DNA of 64,000 nucleotides from Siphonodentalium dalli (taxonomy: Eukaryota > Mollusca > Scaphopoda > Gadilida > Siphonodentaliidae), in contig CP136061.1 of assembly GCA_032622095.1 (NCBI GenBank), forward strand, positions 90,995,845 through 91,059,844, written 5' to 3'. The notes beneath the pieces were generated by a model that searched no databases, was not told the DNA's origin, and saw only the letters and a program-made list of their open reading frames with translations. Both the position numbers and the translations under genes were made by a program. How positions within the stretch are numbered: the stretch's first letter is position 1; each line of letters starts with the position of its first letter. Shown here one piece after another: positions 52,409-64,000 of the stretch.

Positions 52409-52839
52409 TTGTATCTCACGTGACTTTGTTATTGAAATCAAGCTTTCCGATTGGTTGGCTACTCGACTCTATTAGTCGTAGTTGTATACTACACCTTCAA
52501 GTCTCTCCCATCGTGCACTATGCATATGTAGTTTTGACTACTAAAAATAGTAACGAACACTACATCAAACTTTGTTCTGAAACTACTTGTTATTTCGCCG
52601 CTGATCCAAATTAAAGCTTCAGTAAGGCGAACATCAATTGTCTGAACTTAGTAAAAGTTGAAAATTTCTGCATTTGTTCGATACAATATAATAATTAGAG
52701 CATGACTTGTCGTGAAATACGCCGATATAGTGCATAGTGCGGTTGTGTAGTTCACTCCGCTTCGCGTCGTGAACTACACAACCTCACTATGCACTATATC
52801 GGCGTATTTCACTCCAAGCCATGCTCTATTTATTAAATA
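52409..52839 (+). mobile_element. 431-bp insertion with long 3' hairpin (copy 3)
   Basis: Present only in array copies 3 and 4 (52,409-52,839; about 56,834-57,264), between TACATATA and AACCACAG, which are adjacent in copies 1, 2 and 5. The last 130 bp (52,698-52,826) is a hairpin: GCATAGTGCGGTTGTGTAGT mirrored by ACTACACAACCTCACTATGC with a CGCTTCGCG loop. Non-autonomous transposon of unknown class; no clear target duplication. Confidence 0.75.
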
Positions 52840-52847
52840 AACCACAG

Positions 52848-53517
52848 ATGATTCACTTACCCGGCAAAGATAATATATTTGCAGATTATATATCAAGACC
52901 TGCTGATGATGAAAATACTGGTATGTCTGAAGTACCAGAGCAATCAGATGTGACAGGACCTGAACATGACGTACCAATGGATGTTGACATAATTTAATTG
53001 ATACATCAAAATTAATAACAAAACAATATGCAAATTGTCATATAGACAAAATTCTACATCAATAACAGGAATCCATTCAATTGGAGGGTTTTGACATCAA
53101 AGCAGAGCAAGCAAATTACATGGTAGCTATTGATATCGTTCAAAAATTTAATTTCACAAACGCCGAAACAAAGAGCCCACAAATATATTGTAACAAATGA
53201 TGTTCTTTATTTCATCCGTAATCACGATGAAGATCCAGATATACGTCTATTTATTCCCGCAAATATTCGACTCAAACAACACCACGACCTAGCCGGCCAT
53301 TTTTCAGCAGTTAAAACTTTTGCAACTGCAAAAATTAAATATTATTGACCAAATATATATACATAATTATTGTGAAGCTTGTACGATTTATAAAATGGGA
53401 AATTTATCACAGAAAAAAGCTCCAATACATGATATGGATAGACCACCATTTCCTTTTGCGACCATAAGTGCCGATATACAAGGACTTTTTGAACAGATAC
53501 ATAGAATAAAGCATTAA
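52848..53517 (+). pseudogene. Ty3/Gypsy pol fragment, copy 3
   Basis: As in copy 1, directly downstream of the 431-bp insertion. PGKDNIFADYISR and HHDLAGHFSAVKTFA are legible. Confidence 0.75.
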
Positions 53518-54207
53518 AATTATGTATTACACTCCTTTGCCCGATTTCCATTGAAAACGCCGTTAATTAAAAATGGTAATGTCACCAGTGAATTATACCA
53601 TTTCTCGTTACATCATTGACGTTACGTTGCTTACTGATCATGACTGAAATTTCGTATGTTAATATTTCTCCTCATCGGGACTTTCATCAATTAATTATGT
53701 GTGTCTTAATCATATTTGGCGAACCAAATTGATGCAGAAGTGTAATAAATAGAGTAACAAATTAGTTCCGAGAATTACTTTAAATAATTCACGAGAGGCG
53801 AGAGACGTTTAGGTAAGAAAATTATGCGCTAACGCGCACTTGTTTCTTACCGACGTCTCTCGCCTCTCGTGAATTATTTAACGTAATTCTCGGAAATTCT
53901 CGTAATTCTGTTGGTCGTATTTGGTATCAAAGGAAGAAAAATCAACCTTCCCACAAAAGCTAAGAGGCGCCGGGCCTTAGCATAAGGCACACATAACGCA
54001 CGTTTACGTACTAAATTGCGAAATTATCGCGACGGCCGTTGATGGACTGCTAAGGCATTGTTTATTACATCGATTTAGATCTACAGACTCGAATATATAA
54101 GTACAAAATATTCATATTGAACAATGTTATTTTAGATTATTAAAGTGTATATATGTCAAAAATGATCCGTCAGATATGGCTTCGTTTATCAAATGCACAA
54201 TACTAAC

Positions 54208-54312
54208 TTGTGTCACAACCAGTTTCAGGTGAACTCCATCCTTCACAACAGCTGCAATTCCCTGTGACAGCATCACACCAGCCGTGACCGCAATCAACTC
54301 CATCACATACAT
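54208..54312 (-). CDS. EGF-like exon, array copy 4
   Basis: Phase 1-1 exon, peptide identical to copy 3, both splice sites kept. Confidence 0.85.
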
Positions 54313-56833
54313 CTGTAATAATCAATATCATCCTTGGTATAACCAAAGTAGTTGTTTTAATACTCAGAACGAATTTTCAATACGATCAAACCAATAATGA
54401 CATAGTGCAAGAACCTTTCACATATGATACTTGGCGAAGTGTATAACCTTATTTGTGGTCTGAAATGTCCAACTGATGCTGTTTGAGGCATGAAATTAAT
54501 AACTTTTTAAACATTTTGAAAGTTTTGTGAATAACATCCCGCACGCACCCTCGAAGTCACGGTCTAGCATTAGTGGCAGGGATAACTTAATATAACTTCG
54601 TTTTAAAATATACCAATAGATATGTTTCCATGACGTCTAATTATTTGGTCAAAGAAAACCAGCCCTGAATGTTTTATTCTAGACTTTTCGTCAAGGAAAA
54701 TATGGACATAGGTGTCGCATCGATAGAGAATTTATTATACCTATATTTTTCGCTATTTTTAGTCGCGTCCTTTTCGTGATCAACCATACTAGAGGACCGC
54801 GAGCGAGAAGTTTTAGTGGTGAAAGCAGTCAGGCACTACAGTACCACCAAGACGAAGCAGCCTCATCGCAGCGATCGGTCCACTCAAAATTGCCGCGACT
54901 CGCCGCACGCCGACATCTAAACGCGGCGATGTCGCGGCGATGTTGAGTAGAAACGATTAGTATCCAATGACCATCACTACTTTCGTCGCAGCTGATCGCC
55001 CGGATTTCGTCGCGAATGCTACTAACGCGTCACATGGACTCGGGATACCCCTGCGGATGTTATAACACCGTTTTCCTGTTTATTTTGATTGAAAACAATG
55101 TTTTAGTAAAGTTGTAAAGTTGTAAAGTTACACATTATAACGGATTTATGTACATGATAACACCATTTATACATAGTGTGCTTTAATTGCAAATAAAAAA
55201 CACACAATAATGCAAATTAGCAAACACCACAGTTCGCGGTTGTTATGAAACAGTGGGGTTTATAAAAACAGTGTTTTCGGAAATTATTAGAGAGCAGTGA
55301 GAGATTCTCTGCACGTTGAGTTCTTCATAGTTCTATGTTTACTGGTAACAGCTGAGCGGTCAATAACTGAGAAAATTATGCCCTCGAGGGCAATAAGTGA
55401 CTTACGGCCCGCCATTGTGACGCACTCTCAGCCAATCAGAAGAGAGGGAAATTGGAATAAGGATAGCAATGTGATTTGTAACGTGGCAGGAAATTGGCCA
55501 ATCAGAAGTGTGGACAATATGGAGGAGGGTAACAAACCTCTTGGTCCAGGATTGACTCGATTATGGAGCCTTTATTCAGCGTCAGGGAATTGCGACCCAT
55601 CTGTGCGATAGGAACATGTGACACCTTTGCACACATTTTGATCATTTGAAATTTTTAATTTGAAAAAGATTTTAATTAAATTTAAAACGGACACAAATTT
55701 ATTTAAATTTAAAATGTGATATCTTACTCAATTTAACAGCACATTTTTTCAATTTTGTTTCAATTTCTCTTATTTTCAAATAAACATTTTTTAAAACCGA
55801 ACGCCGATATACCATCCGTCTGGTTGTCCCGAGTCACCAACCTAATTTGGTTGAGATCAGTCAAGGGGTATGGGGGAAAAGTTGCGAACAGACAAACTTA
55901 CACCCAGATAGACAGCTCCTATACCCTTTAATATATACATATATATACTAACCTCGATTTATCAGCGACTAACCACCGGGGCATATTAACCCCGATTTAT
56001 CACTGACTAAAGCACCGGGGCCTACTAACCCAGATTTATCACAGACTAACCACCGGGGCCTACTAACCCTGATGTATCACATACTAAAACACCGGGGCCT
56101 ACTAACACCGATTTATCACCGACTAACCACCGGGGCCTACTAACCACGATTTATCACATACTAAACCACCGGGGCCTACTAACCCCGATTTATCACCGAC
56201 TAACCACCGGGCCTACTAACCCCGATTTATCACCGACTAACCACCGGGGCCTGCTAACCCCGATTTATCACCGACTAACCACCGAGCTTACTAACCCCGA
56301 TTTATCACCGACTAACCACCGATATACATGTAAGTACACCAATTTTTCGAGTTTGCGGGTAAAGCATCTTGCAGAAAATCTATCACAAAGTGATGACCAG
56401 CACGTGGAAATCGTGATGAGAGACATGCCCTTTGTCAGATAGAATTAAACCCAGAATGAGATCGGATTAATGGTCCATGAGTGATTCTTGTTTTTCAATG
56501 GGTAAATCCAATGAGCACGCACGCATTCGCGATAATTTATGGCATTTCAATAACCATTATATCGGTCTGTCTTTTTGTTCGATTGGTGAGAGGGTAGATT
56601 GACTGCATGCTCATGTCACCGAATCGATTTGTCAACTAGCTGGCAACTGAACGACAAATATTCCCCCCTTAGATCCGGTTTGGCTGGACCACCAATGTAG
56701 ATTTAAACCAGGTTTAAACTCGGAGGTTTAAACCGGAGATGACGAATCCGGCCAAAGTGTTAACAAACATGTTATCTGTTCCTATGGATAATAAAAAACG
56801 TCGCGCGGTGGGCTGTATGTATATATACATATA

Positions 56834-57264
56834 TTGTATCTCACGTGACTTTGTTATTGAAATCAAGCTTTCCGATTGGTTGGCTACTCGACTCTATTAG
56901 TCGTAGTTGTATACTACACCTTCAAGTCTCTCCCATCGTGCACTATGCATATGTAGTTTTGACTACTAAAAATAGTAACGAACACTACATCAAACTTTGT
57001 TCTGAAACTACTTGTTATTTCGCCGCTGATCCAAATTAAAGCTTCAGTAAGGCGAACATCAATTGTCTGAACTTAGTAAAAGTTGAAAATTTCTGCATTT
57101 GTTCGATACAATATAATAATTAGAGCATGACTTGTCGTGAAATACGCCGATATAGTGCATAGTGCGGTTGTGTAGTTCACTCCGCTTCGCGTCGTGAACT
57201 ACACAACCTCACTATGCACTATATCGGCGTATTTCACTCCAAGCCATGCTCTATTTATTAAATA
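56834..57264 (+). mobile_element. 431-bp insertion with long 3' hairpin (copy 4)
   Basis: Essentially identical to the insertion in copy 3 and at the same place, so it was carried along by unit duplication and did not insert twice. Confidence 0.75.
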
Positions 57265-57272
57265 AACCACAG

Positions 57273-57942
57273 ATGATTCACTTACCCGGCAAAGATAATA
57301 TATTTGCAGATTATATATCAAGACCTGCTGATGATGAAAATACTGGTATGTCTGAAGTACCAGAGCAATCAGATGTGACAGGACCTGAACATGACGTACC
57401 AATGGATGTTGACATAATTTAATTGATACATCAAAATTAATAACAAAACAATATGCAAATTGTCATATAGACAAAATTCTACATCAATAACAGGAATCCA
57501 TTCAATTGGAGGGTTTTGACATCAAAGCAGAGCAAGCAAATTACATGGTAGCTATTGATATCGTTCAAAAATTTAATTTCACAAACGCCGAAACAAAGAG
57601 CCCACAAATATATTGTAACAAATGATGTTCTTTATTTCATCCGTAATCACGATGAAGATCCAGATATACGTCTATTTATTCCCGCAAATATTCGACTCAA
57701 ACAACACCACGACCTAGCCGGCCATTTTTCAGCAGTTAAAACTTTTGCAACTGCAAAAATTAAATATTATTGACCAAATATATATACATAATTATTGTGA
57801 AGCTTGTACGATTTATAAAATGGGAAATTTATCACAGAAAAAAGCTCCAATACATGATATGGATAGACCACCATTTCCTTTTGCGACCATAAGTGCCGAT
57901 ATACAAGGACTTTTTGAACAGATACATAGAATAAAGCATTAA
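57273..57942 (+). pseudogene. Ty3/Gypsy pol fragment, copy 4
   Basis: Same two-part fragment as in copy 3, apparently identical over the coding-like stretches. Confidence 0.75.
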
Positions 57943-58632
57943 AATTATGTATTACACTCCTTTGCCCGATTTCCATTAAAAACGCCGTTAATTAAAAATG
58001 GTAATGTCACCAGTGAATTATACCATTTCTCGTTACATCATTGACGTTACGTTGCTTACTGATCATGACTGAAATTTCGTATGTTAATATTTCTCCTCAT
58101 CGGGACTTTCATCAATTAATTATGTGTGTCTTAATCATATTTGGCGAACCAAATTGATGCAGAAGTGTAATAAATAGAGTAACAAATTAGTTCCGAGAAT
58201 TACTTTAAATAATTCACGAGAGGCGAGAGACGTTTAGGTAAGAAAATTATGCGCTAACGCGCACTTGTTTCTTACCGACGTCTCTCGCCTCTCGTGAATT
58301 ATTTAACGTAATTCTCGGAAATTCTCGTAATTCTGTTGGTCGTATTTGGTATCAAAGGAAGAAAAATCAACCTTCCCACAAAAGCTAAGAGGCGCCGGGC
58401 TGTAGCATAAGGCACACATAACGCACGTTTGCGTACTAAATTGCGAAATTATCGCGACGGCCGTTGATGGACTGCTAAGGCATTGTTTATTACATCGATT
58501 TAGATCTACAGACTCGAATATATAAGTACAAAATATTCATATTGAACCATGTTATTTTAGATTATTAAAGTGTATATATGTCAAAAATGATCCGTCAGAT
58601 ATGGCTTCGTTTATCAAATGCACAATACTAAC

Positions 58633-58737
58633 TTGTGTCACAACCAGTTTCAGGTGAACTCCATCCTTCACAACAGCTGCAAATCCCTGTGACAGCATCA
58701 CACCAGCCGTGACCGCAATCAACTCCATCACATACAT
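58633..58737 (-). CDS. EGF-like exon, array copy 5
   Basis: Phase 1-1 exon. One substitution (GCAAATCCC for GCAATTCCC) changes the Asn before the fourth Cys to Ile (TGICSCC). Splice sites intact. It is the most upstream EGF exon in the window on the minus strand. Confidence 0.85.
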
Positions 58738-61264
58738 CTGTAATAATCAATATCATCCTTGGTATAACCAAAGTAGTTGTTTTAATACTCAGAACGAATT
58801 TTCAATACGATCAAACCAATAATGACATAGTGCAAGAACCTTTCACATATGATACTTGGCGAAGTGTATAACCTTATTTGTGGTCTGAAATGTCCAACTG
58901 ATGCTGTTTGAGGCATGAAATTAATAACTTTTTAAACATTTTGAAAGTTTTGTGAATAACATCCCGCACGCACCCTCGAAGTCACGGTCTAGCATTAGTG
59001 GCAGGGATAACTTAATATAACTTCGTTTTAAAATATACCAATAGATATGTTTCCATGACGTCTAATTATTTGGTCAAAGAAAACCAGCCCTGAATGTTTT
59101 ATTCTAGACTTTTCGTCAAGGAAAATATGGACATAGGTGTCGCATCGATAGAGAATTTATTATACCTATATTTTTCGCTATTTTTAGTCGCGTCCTTTTC
59201 GTGATCAACCATACTAGAGGACCGCGAGCGAGAAGTTTTAGTGGTGAAAGCAGTCAGGCACTACAGTACCACCAAGACGAAGCAGCCTCATCGCAGCGAT
59301 CGGTCCACTCAAAATTGCCGCGACTCGCCGCACGCCGACATCTAAACGCGGCGATGTCGCGGCGATGTTGAGTAGAAACGATTAGTATCCAATGACCATC
59401 ACTACTTTCGTCGCAGCGGATCGCCCGGATTTCGTCGCGAATGCTACTAACGCGTCACATGGACTCGGGATACCCCTGCGGATGTTATAACACCGTTTTC
59501 CTGTTTATTTTGATTGAAAACAATGTTTTAGTAAAGTTGTAAAGTTGTAAAGTTACACATTATAACGGATTTATGTACATGATAACACCATTTATACATA
59601 GTGTGCTTTAATTGCAAATAAACAACACACAATAATGCAAATTAGCAAACACCACAGTTCGCGGTTGTTATGAAATAGTGGGGTTTATAAAAACAGTGTT
59701 TTCGGAAATTAATAGAGAGCAGTGAGAGATTCTCTGCACGTTGAGTTCTTCATAGTTCTATGTTTACTGGTAACAGCTGAGCGGTCAATAACAGAAAATT
59801 ATGCCCTCGAGGGCAATAAGTGATTTGCGGCCCGCCATTGTGACGCACTCTCAGCCAATCAGAAGATAGGGAAATTGGAATAAGGATAGCAATGTGATTT
59901 GTCACGTGGCAGGAAATGGGCCAATCAGAAGTGTGGAAAATAGGGAGGAGGGTAACAAACCTCTTGGTCCAGGATTGACTCGATTATGGAGCCTTTATTC
60001 AGCGTCAGGGGATTGCGACCCATCTGTGCGATAGGAACATGTGACACCTTTGCACACATTTTGATCATTTGAACTTTTTAATTTAAAAAAGATTTTAATT
60101 AAATTTAAAACGGACACAAATTTATTTAAATTTCAAATGTGATATCTTACTCAATTTAACAGCACATTTTTTCAATTTTGTTTCAATTTCTCTTATTTTC
60201 AAATAAACATTTTTTAAAACCGAACGCCGTTATACCATCCGTCTGGTTGTCCCGAGTCACCAACCTAATTTGGTTGAGATCAGTCAAGGGGTATGGGGGA
60301 AAAGTTGCGAACAGACAAACTTACATCCAGATAGACAGCTCCTATACCCTTTAATATATACATATATATACTAACCTCGATTTATCAGCGACTAACCACC
60401 GGGGCATATTAACCCCGATTTATCACTGACTAAAGCACCGGAGCCTACTAACCCAGATTTATCACCGACTAACCACCGGTGCCTACTAACCCTGATGTAT
60501 CACATACTAAAACACCGGGGCCTACTAACACCGATTTATCACCGACTAACCACCGGGGCCTACTAACCCCGATTTATCACATACTAAACCACCGGGGCCT
60601 ACTAACCCCGATTTATCACCGACTAACCACCGGGCATACTAACCCCGATTTATCACCGACTAACCACCGGGGCCTGCTAACCCCGATTTATCACCGACTA
60701 ACCACCGAGCTTACTAACCCCGATTTATCACCGACTAACCACCGATATACATGTAAGTACACCAAATTTTCGAGTTTGCGGGTAAAGCATCTTGCAGAAA
60801 ATCTATCACAAAGTGATGACCAGCACGTGGAAATCGTGATGAGAGACATGCCCTTTGTCAGATAGAATTAAACCCAGAATGAGATCGGATTAATGGTCCA
60901 TGAGTGATTCTTGTTTTTCAATGAGTAAATCCAATGAGCACGCACGCATTCGCGATAATTTATGGCATTTCAATAACCATTATATCGGTCTGTCTTTTTG
61001 TTCGATTGGTGAGAGGGTAGATTGACTGCATGCTCATATCACCGAATCGATTTGTCAACTAGCTGGCAACTGAACGACAAAAATTCCCCCCTTAGATCCG
61101 GTTTGGCTGGACCACCAATGTAGATTTAAACCAGGTTTAAACTCGGAGGTTTAAATCGGAGATGACGAATCCGGCCAAAGTGTTAACAAACATGTTATCT
61201 GTTCCTATGGATAATAAAAAACGTCGCGCGGTGGGCTGTATGTATATATAAATATAAACCACAG

Positions 61265-61934
61265 ATGATTCACTTACCCGGCAAAGATAATATATTTGCA
61301 TATTATATATCAAGACCTGCTGATGATGAAAATACTGGTATGTCTGAAGTACCAGAGCAATCAGATGTGACATGATCTGAACATGACGTACCAATGGATG
61401 TTGACATAATTTAATTGATACATCAAAGTTAATAACAAAACAATATGCAAATTGTCATATAGACAAAATTCTACATCAATAACAGGAATCCATTCAATTG
61501 GAGGGTTTTGACATCAAAGCAGAGCAAGCAAATTACATGGTAGCTATTGATATCGTTCAAAAATTTAATTTCACAAACGCCGAAACAAAGAGCCCACAAA
61601 TATATTGTAACAAATGATGTTCTTTATTTCATCCGTATTCACGATGAAGATCCAGATATACGTCTATTTATTCCCGCAAATATTCGACTCAAACAACACC
61701 ACGACCTAGCCGGCCATTTTTCAGCAGTTAAAACTTTTGCAACTGCAAAAATTAAATATTATTGACCAAATATATATACATAATTATTGTAAAGCTTGTA
61801 CGATTTATAAAATGGGAAATTTATCACAGAAAAATGCTCCAGTACAGGATATGGATAGACCACCATTTCCTTTTGCGACCATAAGTGCCGATATACAAGG
61901 ACTTTTTGAACAGATACATAGAATAAAGCATTAA
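61265..61934 (+). pseudogene. Ty3/Gypsy pol fragment, copy 5
   Basis: As in copy 1, with private changes (FIRIHDEDPD; YCKACTIYKMG in place of YCEAC). The last copy before the array ends. Confidence 0.75.
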
Positions 61935-62312
61935 AATTATGTATTACACTCCTTTGCCCGATTTCCATTGAAAACGCCGTTAATTAAAAATGGTAATGTC
62001 ATCAGTGAATTATACCATTTCTCGTTACATCATTGACGTTACGTTACTTACTGATCATGACTGAAATTTCGTATGTTAATATTTCTCCACATCGGGACTT
62101 TCATCAATTAATTATGTGTGTCTTAATAATATTTGGCGAACCAAATTGATGCAGAAGTGTAATAAATAGAGTAACAAATTAGTTCCGAGAATTACTTTAA
62201 ATAATTCACGAGAGGCGAGAGACGTTTAGGTAAGAAACTTATGCGCTAACGCGCACTTGTTTCTTACCGACGTCTCTCGCCTCTCGTGAATTATTTAACG
62301 TAATTCTCGGAA

Positions 62313-62942
62313 CCAATTGATTACTCTCTATATTTACCATTCTGTTCATGTTTTGATCCCAATAAAACATTTTGAAAAAACAAACAAACATAAATTCCAA
62401 ACCAAGTCGATTGTACAATTTAAAAATGATAACGTCTGAAGTCCGCACAGTTGTAAATAAATACATCCTTATTGGTGGTACGCATTAATCGCAATAAAAG
62501 CAAATGACAATAACTCCGACAAGGTGAGCCACTTCTTATACTACATGCATAAGAATGACTGTTGTGATGTCATTTGGAAATACAATTTATGAGAATATGT
62601 GTACAATTTTGAGTAAGACTATTCTATATTCCCACAAAATGTCCACATCAGATGGTTTCGCATCACTTTAACATGGGCAACGACGTGTGATCCTGCTAAA
62701 ATCATATATAAAACTGGTATAGGCATAAAATTTGGTAAAACTGGTATAATCATACAAAATCCCATTATAATCATACCTAGACCCGGATGTATCCTACATA
62801 AACCCAGTATAATCATATGCAAACCATGTATACTCATATATCAACCTATTGTGGTCCTATCTCACCCGGCATTAGCTATATAAGCCCGATATAATACTAG
62901 TTATAAACCTGGTATAATAATATATAAAACCGGTTTAGCCAC
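62313..62942. repeat. Unique sequence, then a degenerate ATATAAACCTGGTATAAT-type repeat
   Basis: 62,313-62,620 shows nothing I recognise. From about 62,690 to 62,940 a loosely repeated 25-30-bp motif (ATATAAAACTGGTATAATCAT and variants) runs head to tail. The same motif resumes at 63,505-63,560, after the fold-back element. Confidence 0.6.
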
Positions 62943-63501
62943 GGGGGGGGGGGGGGACCGAGACGTGAGGATCGGTGGCATTCCGATAAAGAGACGGTGG
63001 AAATCCAATAAACGAGACCGTTCGCTTTCGGCGACAAACGAGATTTTCTTCGTATTTGGGCATTCAAACGGAATTGCCGTGACAAATCAGGTTTCACTTC
63101 ATCATATAGTTATTTTAGTTACTAATATCGATCAAAATCTAGACGCTACAGTGAGTAAAACCAATAGAATCGCTATTTAAAAGTCACACGACGGTTCGTT
63201 TTCCGATAAAAAACGAACCGTCGCGTGTCTTTTATCGGAAAACGAACCGTCGCGTGACTTTTAAATGGCTATTCTCTTGGTTTTAGTTACTGTAGTGTCT
63301 AGATTTTAATGGATATTAGTAACTTAAATAACGATATGATGATATGAAACCTGATTTGTCACGGCAATTCCGTTTGAATGCCTAAACACGAAGAAAATCT
63401 CGTTTGTCGCCGAAAGCGAACCGTCTCGTTTATCGGATTTCCACCGTCTCTTTATCGGAATGCCACCGATCCTAACGTCGCAGTCCCCCCCCCCCCCCGT
63501 G
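62943..63501. mobile_element. Fold-back element with poly-G / poly-C tips (about 560 bp)
   Basis: Left arm begins with about 15 G and GATCGGTGGCATTCCGATAA; the right arm ends with the mirror image and about 14 C. Arms of roughly 250 bp match closely (GCTTTCGGCGACAAACGAGA, GGAATTGCCGTGACAAATCA and others), the inner part carrying three GTCGCGTG/ACGAACCG boxes. It splits the surrounding short repeat, as an insertion would. Non-autonomous; class unknown. Open frames on each strand (about 62,965-63,180 and 63,324-63,518) are arm sequence. Confidence 0.85.
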
Positions 63502-63659
63502 ATAGTCATATAAAACACAGTGTGATCCTATATAAACCAGGTATAATCCAATATAAACCATGTTGGTGAATACGAGTCGGAAGTGAGTCAGTCTAGATAA
63601 CACTACTTATCAATAGTGGATTGGCATCACATTAGTGTTAATATAGTAGTATTACTCAC

Positions 63660-63687
63660 CTACACACTTGTTGTGGGTAAAGATTCC
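63660..63687 (-). CDS. Candidate 28-bp micro-exon upstream of the EGF exons
   Basis: On the minus strand, TTTCATTGCAG precedes GGAATCTTTACCCACAACAA and GTGAGTAA follows. If read in phase 0 it gives GIFTHNKCV and leaves phase 1, which fits the EGF exon entry (next residues DVCDGVDC). Both splice signals are strong, but 28 bp is too short to prove anything. Confidence 0.3.
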
Positions 63688-63880
63688 CTGCAATGAAAGA
63701 CAATTACAATGTTATATGCCACCTATCCAGTGGAAATATGTTGATAGTTATTCTGTGCCGTGGCTAATAATATTTTATTTGTTTAGGTCGAAATCCGCTG
63801 CCCTTGGTTTAACAGCGCTAACATTGTTAACAAATAAATAACAATAATTCTAAATAACTGAGACAGTTATTTAATTGCAG

Positions 63881-63966
63881 GTCACATCCATTTACAAAGT
63901 AACGGTCATGTCTACAGATGGTCACCACGATGAAACACATTTCTGGAACAATATGAAATTAAACCG
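63881..63966 (+). CDS. Candidate plus-strand exon
   Basis: Bounded by ATTTAATTGCAG and GTGAGTCGG, open in one frame as VTSIYKVTVMSTDGHHDETH plus FWNNMKLN. The composition looks protein-like, but no family is recognised and it is on the opposite strand to the EGF/NIDO gene. Possibly an exon of another gene that continues past the window. Confidence 0.3.
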
Positions 63967-64000
63967 GTGAGTCGGTGGAAGTGTCTATGAGAAACTTCAG

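Larger units (their letters stand above)
41455..62312. repeat. Tandem array of five 4.0-4.4-kb units containing an EGF exon
   Basis: Copies: 41,455-45,498 (4,044 bp), 45,499-49,491 (3,993), 49,492-53,908 (4,417), 53,909-58,333 (4,425), 58,334-62,312 (3,979). They are almost identical by eye. Unit order: TGTTGGTCGTATTTGG start, EGF exon on the minus strand, CpG-rich stretch, TATA/CCAAT-bearing segment, 38-bp minisatellite, Gypsy fragment, fold-back element. The five-fold repetition also repeats every short ORF in the unit. Confidence 0.95.

Noticed and set aside
46887-55611. 104-codon frame (MRDSLHVEFF...) in array copies 2-4 as a secreted small protein
   Set aside because: A signal-peptide-like start is suggestive, but small differences break the frame in copies 1 and 5 and the downstream part contains CCAAT-type promoter motifs. 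Conservation reflects recent duplication, not selection.
41673-58737. Minus-strand frames MYVMELIAVTAGVM...
   Set aside because: Wrong frame of the EGF exon; the real frame is offset, starts with the codon split at the acceptor and has seven regularly spaced Cys.
51631-60865. 128-codon Pro/Thr-rich frames in copies 3 and 5
   Set aside because: Translation of the 38-bp minisatellite; the frame is open only where one base variant creates ATG.

Overview
The window reads as AT-rich nuclear DNA of a marine-type invertebrate animal. Phase-matched exons with GT/AG borders, a tRNA-derived SINE, many fold-back elements, a Ty3/Gypsy fragment and two Polinton (Maverick/adintovirus-like) elements all point to a metazoan. 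I cannot fix the phylum; a mollusc or another lophotrochozoan is only a guess.

Host gene. On the minus strand lie pieces of one probable extracellular or membrane protein gene. Six near-identical 105-bp EGF-like exons (58.7, 54.3, 49.9, 45.9, 41.8 and 24.5 kb) are followed downstream by three exons (4.96-4.83, 3.99-3.70 and 2.79-2.59 kb) that together encode a nidogen-like (NIDO) domain. All splice phases agree (EGF exons are 1-1; the first NIDO exon starts in phase 1). Neither end of the gene is seen with certainty.

Layout. 0-9.6 kb: NIDO exons, introns, a SINE-like copy, fold-back palindromes and degenerate tandem repeats. 9.6-13.2 kb: duplicated non-coding blocks, a SINE with a 12-bp target duplication, and broken fragments of a Polinton packaging ATPase. 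13.26-21.97 kb: a giant imperfect palindrome, two about 4.2-4.5 kb arms, each a dead Polinton segment (integrase, minor capsid, protein VI-like, major capsid). 21.97-24.70 kb: a diverged copy of the host repeat, with one EGF exon. 24,703-41,136: a complete 16.4-kb Polinton with 6-bp target duplication TGAGGC, terminal inverted repeats, protein-primed PolB, packaging ATPase, integrase with chromodomain, minor and major capsid proteins and adenovirus-type protease, many carrying stops or frameshifts. 41.45-62.31 kb: five tandem copies of a 4.0-4.4-kb unit, each with an EGF exon, a CpG-rich stretch, a 38-bp minisatellite, a Gypsy fragment and a fold-back element. 62.3-64 kb: a short degenerate repeat split by a fold-back element with poly-G/poly-C tips, then two weak exon candidates.

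Most notable. The left third of the Polinton holds four small genes in two divergent pairs. Each pair shares a duplicated bidirectional promoter block, and each of the four genes ends 19-22 nt after its stop with a stem-loop of the replication-dependent histone mRNA type (GGCCCTTTTCAGGGCC, then ACC/ACA). None of the four proteins is a histone. This looks like a viral regulon that uses the host histone mRNA 3'-end pathway, and I know of no description of it. The capsid and polymerase genes show no such stem-loop.
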